Assembly (NCBI GenBank): GCA_041623895.1
Contig: JBFJVZ010000021.1
Coordinates: 1-33,292 of the forward strand
Reading direction: 5' to 3'
Origin: JBFJVZ01 sp041623895
GTDB taxonomy: Bacteria; Planctomycetota; Planctomycetia; Pirellulales; Pirellulaceae
DNA: 33,292 nucleotides
Shown here: positions 27,050 through 33,292 of the stretch, piece after piece
Numbering within the stretch: position 1 is the stretch's first letter
Layout: each line of letters opens with the position of its first letter
Translations under genes and position numbers: made by a program
The notes under the pieces: generated by a model
Database searches by the model: none
What the model was told of the DNA's origin: nothing
The model's input: the letters and a program-made list of their open reading frames with translations, nothing else

Positions 27050-27155
27050 CAGATAGCCCTTACCCGCGGCGAATTTCCCAGCTTCGGCGTGAAACTCGTC
27101 TTGAAATAGGCGACGTGAATCTCACGATTCCCCGTGACATCGTGATCCCAGTTTT

Positions 27156-27217
27156 GCTAATCACCAGCGTACGAAAGATCTCTTGATGCTAAGAGATTTG
27201 ACTCGCTGGTGATTGGT
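27156..27217 (+). promoter_or_regulatory. Nested stem-loop in the leader of the DUF481 gene
   Basis: The outer arms AATCACCAGCG (27159-27169) and CGCTGGTGATT (27204-27214) are perfectly complementary over 11 bp and extend to 14 with G-U pairs. Inside them ATCTCTT (27178-27184) pairs with AAGAGAT (27191-27197), extending to nine pairs, with loop GATGCT. Unpaired bases between the two stems are eight on the left and six on the right. The element ends about ten bases before the ATG at 27227, and no Shine-Dalgarno is visible between, so a control of translation or an RNA-stability hairpin is possible. Confidence 0.65.
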
Positions 27218-27226
27218 TAAGACTGG

Positions 27227-28456
27227 ATGAGCGGATCAGAACTGTACGGCTTTAGAATCCTTTGCACAGCGACATTGGTTCGTCTGGCAATGGTTGGGTC
27301 GATCTGGTTAGTAGGGCTCGCACCACAGTCGTGTCTGAAATTGGCTGCCGGCGAGACAGCCGCTGTTTCCAACGCAGCACTCTGGCAACAAGGCATCTCT
27401 ACCTGGAATGGCAACTCGTACTCACCGCCGGCGACGCCACCCAGCACAACAGATGGCACCACTTGGACGCCCGGTCAAGCAGATCCGTACAGTGTGCCGG
27501 TCGATCCAAATCTTTACACCGAGCCTCTGGTCAGTGTCCCCTATGAACTGGGGCCTATTCCCAAGTCGGCTGCCTTAAGCCCGGCTCCGTTGACGGACGG
27601 TTCCGCCGCCAATGCTCCCCTCAATGCAACACCAGATCAATCGGACAATCCGTCAGCACGCGAATCCGTTCAACTCGCTGATCATCAACCGCAGACTGCT
27701 TCGCAGACAATGGGTGACCAGGTCGACATTGGGGTGGTGATCGACGAGCCACCGTTGCATGAGAAAACACAGCCCTGGTACCAGAACCCGTGGCGATGGA
27801 TGACGACCGGGTGGAAGAACCACGCAGAGTTCGGCTTGGACGGCAGCCAGGGAAACTCGGACGCGCTGGCCTTGCAAGCCGGGATTGAATTGAACCGAAC
27901 AACGGACCTCTACACGCTGGCCTTAGACGTCGACTATCGCTTGGCCAGCAGCCGCAACGTAACGACCGAGGACAATGGCCGATTCAATCTCGATTATGAC
28001 CGCTTGGTAAACGAATCCCCCTGGGCAATGTTTGGGAAATTCGGCCTGGAATGGGACAAGTTCAAAGCATTTGACTTGCGTGTCAACGTTAATGGCGGCG
28101 TTGGATACCATTGGATTCGCAATGACCGCACCACCTTCATTACTCGTTTTGGTGCCGGTGCATCACGGAAATTCGGGGCTCCGATCGACGAGTGGATCCC
28201 GGAAGCGGTATTTGGGCTCGAGGGCCAGCGGCAACTGAACAAGTACAACAAATTCAAAGGCAAGGTCGACTATTTCCCCAACTGGGAGGATTTCCGCCAA
28301 TACCGGATTGTGACTGACTTAGGCTGGGAAATCCTCTTGGACGACAGCGACAACCTGAGTCTGAAATTCGCGGTCACCGATCGATACGACAGCACGCCAC
28401 AAGGAGTCAAACCAAACGATTTCTATTACTCGGTGCTGTTGCTGGTGAAGTTCTAA
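27227..28456 (+). CDS. DUF481-family outer-membrane beta-barrel protein
   Basis: A 409-residue exported protein. It has a hydrophobic N-terminal signal (about 11-42), a Pro/Ser/Thr/Ala-rich linker (about 60-150), and a C-terminal barrel domain (about 190-409) of alternating beta strands ending in YSVLLLVKF, an aromatic-terminated strand as in outer-membrane barrels. The barrel region (YTLALDVDYRLASSRN, WAMFGKFGLEWDKFKAFDLR, GAGASRKFG) fits the DUF481 family, related to E. coli YdiY, a salt-induced outer-membrane protein. The function in the family is not well known. Upstream lies the nested stem-loop. The long low-complexity linker before the barrel is unusual compared with YdiY (about 250 residues). 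Confidence 0.85.
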   Translation: MSGSELYGFRILCTATLVRLAMVGSIWLVGLAPQSCLKLAAGETAAVSNAALWQQGISTWNGNSYSPPATPPSTTDGTTWTPGQADPYSVPVDPNLYTEPLVSVPYELGPIPKSAALSPAPLTDGSAANAPLNATPDQSDNPSARESVQLADHQPQTASQTMGDQVDIGVVIDEPPLHEKTQPWYQNPWRWMTTGWKNHAEFGLDGSQGNSDALALQAGIELNRTTDLYTLALDVDYRLASSRNVTTEDNGRFNLDYDRLVNESPWAMFGKFGLEWDKFKAFDLRVNVNGGVGYHWIRNDRTTFITRFGAGASRKFGAPIDEWIPEAVFGLEGQRQLNKYNKFKGKVDYFPNWEDFRQYRIVTDLGWEILLDDSDNLSLKFAVTDRYDSTPQGVKPNDFYYSVLLLVKF

Positions 28457-28687
28457 GAGAGTGAAAAGGGGGGAGTAAGACACTGCCGCCGAGACGCTAA
28501 TTCAGCTCGCCAAGTGCCTGGCTGCCAACCGCAGAATCGGCACGATCGTCACCGGTCGATACAACCTGACTTTCAGCATCGGATTCCAGCTTCCCGATGA
28601 AGCGAAGTGTGAGCGGATTCGGGTGATTCCTTATCCTCGACCTAGGTTTCAGGGTACAAAACCCGTTCTAGATCGATAGTCAACGCC

Positions 28688-30184
28688 ATGTCTTCTGCAC
28701 CCATTCCGTGGAAACACGTCCGCAACGTTCTGGTTCTTTTCGCACCACTTTGGCTTGGTGCCATGTTCCTGTTTGGTTTCAGCGGGGCCGTTTACGCCCT
28801 GCTAAGTGACGATGTTTGGGCTGCGCGACAACCATTGGTACTGCGGGATGAGGCCAGTCACTCGGTCGACCGGATGGGACGATTCTCTAACTCGACGGAA
28901 CTAAAAGCCGCCCAGGAAACGATTCTTGAGATGACTCAGAATCCGGCAGTTGTACGCGCGGCACTCGAGCATATCGGGCCACCACGCGGCGAAGACTCCG
29001 CCAGTTGGCCCAGCAGCACCACCATCAAGGGATACTGCAAGAAGAATGTTAATTTGATAGCTCCACAGGGATCGGAATTCGGCAACTCCGAAGTCGTTTA
29101 CTTGCAGGTCAAGGAAACGTCAAAACAGCGGGCTACGGATTTTTGTCAGGCAATGTTTGACAACCTGACGGCGTATTTGCGGAATGTCCGTCGGGTACGC
29201 GCCGATAGCATCATCACGGAATTGCAGCATGCCCGGGACCTGGCCAAAGCCAATCTGAACGACGCTGCAGCCAGGATGCGAGCCATCGAGATTGAATTCG
29301 GCACGGACCTGGGCGAGTTGCGAGGCCTGAATCTTACCGTCTCTGGTAACAGCACGATTCAGCGAACTTTGGAAGAAACGCGTAACGAGTTGCAGGCCGC
29401 CCAACACGAGCTTGAAAAGTTGGAATCTTTGCACGACTTGCTGGTTGCTGGCGCCGACGATCCTCGGCATCTATTGGTTGGCAGCGGCGATCTTCTTTCC
29501 AGCCAACCGTCTCTTCAGCGGCTAAAAGACGGTCTCATCGATACGCAAATTCAGGCCAGCCAACTGTCAAGCATCTACACGGAGGAACATCCCAGGCGAC
29601 GCGCTGTGATTTCAGCAGAACATGAAATTAGGCAGCGAATACGGCAGGAAACCGTCGCCGTGATCCAGGCGATGCAACCAATGCTGAGGTTACAACGGGA
29701 CAAAGTTGTTCGTTTGGAGAATAAAGAACTTCGTCTAGCGGAGCGACTGGAAAAGTTGGCGCTGGCGCGTACCGACTACTCCAAGGTGGATGCCGAGGTC
29801 ACCAATCGGACTCAAATCCTGGAAGAAGCCGAGCGTTTGCTCGCTGACGCCCAGGCAACTCGATCGGCAGCACTGTCGACAAACCTATTGGCTGAGTTAG
29901 GACCGCCGCAGGTGACCGATCGGCCAATTGGTCCGGGCGGTATGACGCTTGCCGCCGGATCGTCCATGGCAGGATTGATCTTCGGCCTGGGTGCGGTCTT
30001 CTTAATTGCACCAGGCCCAACACAATCACACGGACGTCGTCGCTGGACCGATTATCTTAGCGGCCAAGGAAGACGAACGACCGACGTTGTCGCCGCGGAC
30101 AACGCCACCGGCCGACGCGGCTCGGACCAAACCGCTCCGCCGGTTGCCGCACGGCCACAACGGAGCGACGGCGCGGTTTCCTAA
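28688..30184 (+). CDS. Wzz-like polysaccharide chain-length / GumC-type protein
   Basis: A 498-residue inner-membrane protein. Membrane segments lie near 15-39 and about 418-440. The large region between is periplasmic, and about 165-395 is strongly helical and coiled-coil-like (LQHARDLAKANLNDAAARMR, RNELQAAQHELEKLESLHDL). This is the layout of polysaccharide copolymerases (Wzz/GumC). Such proteins set chain length or assist export of surface polysaccharide. No C-terminal tyrosine kinase domain is present, and the tail is basic and Arg-rich. No glycosyltransferase, Wzx or Wzy is in the window. The ATG at 28688 has no clear Shine-Dalgarno. It converges on the DUF2141 gene with a 15-base gap. 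Confidence 0.78.
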   Translation: MSSAPIPWKHVRNVLVLFAPLWLGAMFLFGFSGAVYALLSDDVWAARQPLVLRDEASHSVDRMGRFSNSTELKAAQETILEMTQNPAVVRAALEHIGPPRGEDSASWPSSTTIKGYCKKNVNLIAPQGSEFGNSEVVYLQVKETSKQRATDFCQAMFDNLTAYLRNVRRVRADSIITELQHARDLAKANLNDAAARMRAIEIEFGTDLGELRGLNLTVSGNSTIQRTLEETRNELQAAQHELEKLESLHDLLVAGADDPRHLLVGSGDLLSSQPSLQRLKDGLIDTQIQASQLSSIYTEEHPRRRAVISAEHEIRQRIRQETVAVIQAMQPMLRLQRDKVVRLENKELRLAERLEKLALARTDYSKVDAEVTNRTQILEEAERLLADAQATRSAALSTNLLAELGPPQVTDRPIGPGGMTLAAGSSMAGLIFGLGAVFLIAPGPTQSHGRRRWTDYLSGQGRRTTDVVAADNATGRRGSDQTAPPVAARPQRSDGAVS

Positions 30185-30199
30185 TCACGGTACTGTGCA

Positions 30200-30778
30200 T
30201 CAACGGATCGAGATCTCGAGCGATTCTGAGATTTTCGATTTTTCCAGGACCGCCTGATCGTAGGAGGGCGGCCCGGTCACGCCTCGAGCGTTGCGGGAAA
30301 ACCCATACCGCTCTGTGGGAATTCCCAGTCGATTGCGATTCAACTGGCCGTCGTCGTTTTCGTCATGAAACGTCGCGATCGCGAATTTCTCCGGCAGTTG
30401 AGACTTTTCAATACTCCAAGTCGCCTGGGCGTCGATGATCGATACGGATGCCTTGATGATTGCCTTTGCTGGTTCATTAAACGAAACGATCGAGTCATAG
30501 ACGGCGATCCGCACGGTTCCGCTCGAGTTGGCAGCACCAATGACCAAGATCGAAACATCCGTGTCGTTACCCACCGCGCTGTTGTTCACCTCGCTTACAT
30601 CAGTGGTCGTCTGGATCGCACGACTGTCGGGAAAGCGCGGCTTATGGAACTTGTTTTGGTTATAAAACAGAATGATCGCGCCGACAAGAAAGATGCCGCC
30701 GATGACCGTCAACAGTAGATTCCCGTGATTCTCGCGCCATAAACTAGGCGACGGTTTTGGCGTTTCATCATCTGTCAT
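30200..30778 (-). CDS. DUF2141-domain membrane-anchored protein
   Basis: A 192-residue protein. One membrane segment (about 20-40, LLLTVIGGIFLVGAIILFY) follows a short cytoplasmic N-terminus. The external domain (about 75-192) matches DUF2141: AVYDSIVSFNEP, then FAIATFHDENDDGQLNRN, LGIPTERYGFSRNARG and GPPSYDQA, in the order found in that family. The family is beta-rich and small, usually exported, with no established function; HDENDDGQLNRN looks like a calcium-binding loop. It is on the opposite strand and converges with the Wzz-like gene. Confidence 0.88.
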   Translation of the reverse strand: MTDDETPKPSPSLWRENHGNLLLTVIGGIFLVGAIILFYNQNKFHKPRFPDSRAIQTTTDVSEVNNSAVGNDTDVSILVIGAANSSGTVRIAVYDSIVSFNEPAKAIIKASVSIIDAQATWSIEKSQLPEKFAIATFHDENDDGQLNRNRLGIPTERYGFSRNARGVTGPPSYDQAVLEKSKISESLEISIR

Positions 30779-30781
30779 TGA

Positions 30782-30979
30782 TCACCAAGTCGAATGCTTC
30801 ACCCGCGGCTGGATATACAAAGGATCGATCTTACAGGGGTTGGCCAACCGGATAAACACGAGGCCCATCGCGAATTCCCCGAAATCTATCCAGCGGCGGA
30901 GCCCGACAACGATGGTTTTGACCCGTTTCGCATGCCAGCGGGCCTTGGTTGGGAGCCAGAACGCACAGCATTGCCGCAA
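30782..30979 (-). CDS. Possible small upstream gene of the DUF2141 gene
   Basis: A 65-codon frame on the minus strand ends three bases before the DUF2141 ATG. About 73 percent of its codons end in G or C, similar to the real genes around it, and the product is basic and rich in Trp (RWIDFGEFAMGLVFIRL). The only early start is TTG at 30979, with a G-run directly before it rather than at normal spacing. It could be a true small gene, a gene remnant, or chance. The rest of the 313-bp gap up to the ABC gene (30980-31091) shows no further gene. Confidence 0.25.
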   Translation of the reverse strand: MRQCCAFWLPTKARWHAKRVKTIVVGLRRWIDFGEFAMGLVFIRLANPCKIDPLYIQPRVKHSTW

Positions 30980-31091
30980 TCCCCCCCATTTGTCACTGAA
31001 AACGCATGGACACGCCGCTGAATTGTTAGGTAACAGTAACGCGTGATATCAGCCTACCAGGCGGGACTCCCGCGGAACCCAGAAGCATACC

Positions 31092-32036
31092 GTGATCCGC
31101 TCAGCACCACCGGCCGCCCTGCAAATCTGCGAGCTGCGCAAGAAGTATGGACTGTTCGAAGCGTTGCAGGGAGTGTCCTTTGAGTTGGCAGCCGGTGAAC
31201 AGCTGGCCTTTCTTGGACCCAATGGCGCCGGCAAGACAACTTTGATTCGCTGCCTCGCCGGTCGCACAAAACCAAGTGGCGGTGATATCAAGCTGCTGGG
31301 GCAACCCATCAACGCCGCAGGCGTCCGCCGCTGTCTGGGTCTGGTCCCACAAGAAATGGCCTTGTATGGCGACCTGACCACGCGTGAAAATCTGACTGCG
31401 TTTGGGCGATTCTACGGAATCAGTGGCAAGGTTCTTCGCGATCGCATTTGCTGGGCTCTTGCCTGGACCGGCTTGGAGGACCGCGCCGACGAGCTAGTCC
31501 GCAGCTTTTCCGGCGGCATGAAACGACGTGTCAATCTCGCCTGCGGAGTCATGCACGAGCCAAAAATTCTGTTACTGGATGAGCCAACCGTTGGCGTCGA
31601 TCCACAAAGCCGCCAGCGAATTTTTAAGATGCTGGATGAATTGAACCAGCAAGGAACTTCGATTCTCTTGACCACTCACCATCTGGATGAAGCTCAGCAG
31701 CGCAGCGATCGCATCGTGATCTTGGATTCAGGGCGTGTAATTGCTGACGGAATGCTGTCCGATTTAGTCGCTCGGACGGTAGGAACATCACGACTGGTTC
31801 GCGTACGCGTCGATCGCCCGCTTACGTCTGCGGTTTGCCTCAGTCATGATCAAGCGGACTTGCGAGTCTGCGATGACTCCCTTCTGGAAACAAGGATCGA
31901 CGACGTTTCCCGCGGTCTCCCCCGTTTGCTCGATTGCGTCCGTGAATCCGGATACCAAGTCTCTGACATCGAAGTGCAGGCCCCATCGCTGCACGACGTC
32001 TTTTTGCATCTAACAGGGAATCAGCTTCGGGATTAG
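31092..32036 (+). CDS. ABC transporter ATP-binding subunit
   Basis: A 314-residue ATPase of the ABC-2 exporter (CcmA/NatA-like) type. Walker A is GPNGAGKTT at 42-50, the Q-loop glutamine is Q87 (LVPQEMALYGDL), the signature is SFSGGMKRR at 138-146 (FSGG in place of LSGG), Walker B is ILLLDEP at about 159-165, and the switch histidine lies in TTHH at 194-197. The C-terminal 80-90 residues form the usual extra regulatory domain. The start is GTG at 31092, giving a normal distance to the first strand. The permease gene starts six bases after its stop, so the two form one exporter. The cargo is not known. Confidence 0.93.
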   Translation: MIRSAPPAALQICELRKKYGLFEALQGVSFELAAGEQLAFLGPNGAGKTTLIRCLAGRTKPSGGDIKLLGQPINAAGVRRCLGLVPQEMALYGDLTTRENLTAFGRFYGISGKVLRDRICWALAWTGLEDRADELVRSFSGGMKRRVNLACGVMHEPKILLLDEPTVGVDPQSRQRIFKMLDELNQQGTSILLTTHHLDEAQQRSDRIVILDSGRVIADGMLSDLVARTVGTSRLVRVRVDRPLTSAVCLSHDQADLRVCDDSLLETRIDDVSRGLPRLLDCVRESGYQVSDIEVQAPSLHDVFLHLTGNQLRD

Positions 32037-32042
32037 TCGGCG

Positions 32043-33206
32043 ATGATTCGAACCGTGATGCAAATTAACGCGCGACGGTTGCTGCACAATCGTGTTGAGC
32101 TGTCGCTGACGTTCCTGGTTCCGATCGCGTTCTTCAGCGTATTTGCACTGATCTTTGGGGGAGGCTTGGGTAGCGGGGCGACGCCAAAAATCAAAGTTGT
32201 TGCCGTTGATGAGGTCGACTCGGAAAACAGCCGTGCCATCATCCAGTCGCTGCGAGAATCCGCTGGGCTGCGATTCGTGAGACCGCAATCGGATCCTGCA
32301 ATCTCGCGCCGACAAGCGGAAATGATGGTCCGCAGTGGAAACACGACCTTGGCGATCGTCGTCAAGCAAACGAAAGATCAGATCTCGGCCGAATTGTTGA
32401 CCGACGCATCGGATCAAGTCGCTCCGCAGGTTGTCGGTGCGCTGGTGGCCCGTTCGATGATGGTTGCCGGTCGCGGGCAAGATCCCTTGATGCTGCGACC
32501 GCCAAACGCAGTGCAACAAGCGGGTGCCCCAACCGATATCCAGAAAGCTGAAGTTCCGCAGCCAAGCGTCAAAATCATCGACTTGATCGGTGAAGGGAAA
32601 TCAAATCCTGTGGTCAGCATGTATGCCGCAGGAATTGCCGTCATGTTCTTGCTGTTTGGTGCCAGCGGCGGCGGCGGAGCACTCTTGGAAGAACGTGAAA
32701 ACCAAACGCTGGACCGTCTGTTGTCGACGCAGCTGACCATGGATCAGCTGCTGCTGGGCAAATGGTTCTACTTGACGTTGCTGGGCATCTTGCAGGTCAG
32801 CGTGATGTTCATCTGGGGACAGATCATGTTTGACATTGACCTGCTGGGCCACCTGGATGGCTTCATCATCATGACGGTCGTGACCGCCTCAGCGGCCGCG
32901 GCCTTTGGGTTACTGTTGGCAACTCTGTGCAAAACTCGTGGGCAACTGAACGGATTGTCGGTGATCTTGATTCTGACGATGAGCGCTCTGGGTGGATCGA
33001 TGGTGCCCCGGTATGTAATGAGCGATCGACTTCGTGAGGCCGGCATGTGGACGTTCAACGCCTGGGCATTGGATGGCTACGACAAAATATTTTGGCGAGA
33101 CTTACCAGCCTCGGAGCTGACACCACAACTAACCGTGTTGATGCTCAGCGGGGTAGCATTCTTGCTGGTCGCCCGCGCCTTGGCGGTGCGTTGGGAATTC
33201 GATTAG
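32043..33206 (+). CDS. ABC-2 type transporter permease
   Basis: A 387-residue inner-membrane protein. The first membrane segment (about 21-43, LTFLVPIAFFSVFALIFGGG) is followed by an extracytoplasmic domain of about 140 residues, then five more segments from about 195 (VVSMYAAGIAVMFLLFGASG) to the C-terminus. EERENQTLDRLLSTQLTMDQ is the typical ABC-2 cytoplasmic coupling helix. This is the NatB/YhaP-like layout, one permease per half-transporter, working with the ATPase encoded directly upstream. It is probably an exporter of lipid, peptide or drug; sequence does not say which. Confidence 0.92.
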   Translation: MIRTVMQINARRLLHNRVELSLTFLVPIAFFSVFALIFGGGLGSGATPKIKVVAVDEVDSENSRAIIQSLRESAGLRFVRPQSDPAISRRQAEMMVRSGNTTLAIVVKQTKDQISAELLTDASDQVAPQVVGALVARSMMVAGRGQDPLMLRPPNAVQQAGAPTDIQKAEVPQPSVKIIDLIGEGKSNPVVSMYAAGIAVMFLLFGASGGGGALLEERENQTLDRLLSTQLTMDQLLLGKWFYLTLLGILQVSVMFIWGQIMFDIDLLGHLDGFIIMTVVTASAAAAFGLLLATLCKTRGQLNGLSVILILTMSALGGSMVPRYVMSDRLREAGMWTFNAWALDGYDKIFWRDLPASELTPQLTVLMLSGVAFLLVARALAVRWEFD

Positions 33207-33243
33207 AGTTCGCGGAGAGGCTGTGAATTTATTCGCCGGCGGC

Positions 33244-33276
33244 GAAAGTACGTCGTCGTTTGCTCCGCAAACGAAC
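33244..33276 (-). repeat. Inverted copy of the left-end hairpin repeat
   Basis: This is the inverted counterpart of the repeat at 34-60. Its stem is TCGTTTGC at 33256-33263 with GCAAACGA at 33267-33274 and loop TCC. GAAAGT lies at 33244-33249. Compared with the left copy, one stem pair has changed from C-G to T-A on both sides, so pairing is kept. It lies 37 bases after the permease stop. Confidence 0.7.
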
Positions 33277-33292
33277 GCTTAAGGGAACGATC

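Noticed and set aside
28479..28679. A 66-codon open stretch on the plus strand between the DUF481 and Wzz-like genes, with fairly GC-rich third codon bases.
   Set aside because: It has no early ATG, GTG or TTG, starts right after a stop, and an open run of this length is expected by chance in one of the frames. A gene remnant is possible but not supported.

Overview
The window looks like a chromosomal segment of a planctomycete, probably of the Pirellulales. The basis is the gene set: a long TPR-linked secretin, a CPBP protease beside a large vWA/glutamine-amidotransferase-like membrane protein, a Cache-domain Ser/Thr kinase, a DUF11 lipoprotein, a membrane-anchored multihaem cytochrome with C-terminal repeats, and a DUF481 barrel. 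Several TTG and GTG starts and moderately high GC fit. No rRNA, tRNA, CRISPR array, transposase, integrase or phage gene was seen. The taxon is inferred from family content, not from a marker gene.

Layout. 1-144 holds copies of a short hairpin repeat, whose partner lies inverted at the right end (33244-33276). 145-5199 (minus strand) holds a secretin and a helical-repeat exported protein. From 5372 almost everything is on the plus strand: an alternative GlmU-type sugar nucleotidyl/acyltransferase and argC (5372-7675), then a CPBP protease and a vWA membrane protein as a tight pair (7810-11837). 12069-19587 is a compact five-gene operon: Cache-sensor Ser/Thr kinase, two different P-loop GTPases (the second with clear membrane segments, the first with a hydrophobic C-terminal hairpin), a MotA/TolQ/ExbB channel protein, and a small exported or anchored protein. 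After it come an octahaem cytochrome with HEAT/TPR-like repeats, a mannose-1-phosphate guanylyltransferase, a DUF11 lipoprotein, a small orphan, a DUF481 outer-membrane protein, a Wzz-like chain-length protein, a DUF2141 protein (minus strand), and an ABC-2 exporter pair.

The strongest candidate for an undescribed system is the 12069-19587 operon. Gene joints of 2 bp, 4-bp overlap, 4-bp overlap and 16 bp argue that sensing and phosphorylation, nucleotide-driven membrane work and a proton-channel-type subunit are made together. The channel protein has no ExbD/TolR or TonB partner in the window. Function is not known; energised or regulated envelope remodelling is an inference.

The rest is mostly envelope and surface biology: secretin, GDP-mannose synthesis, polysaccharide chain length, outer-membrane barrel, ABC exporter. 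The non-coding stretches hold several inverted repeats. Two stand out: a nested stem-loop just before the DUF481 gene (27156-27217), and the end-of-window hairpin repeat, whose copies differ by a compensated base pair.
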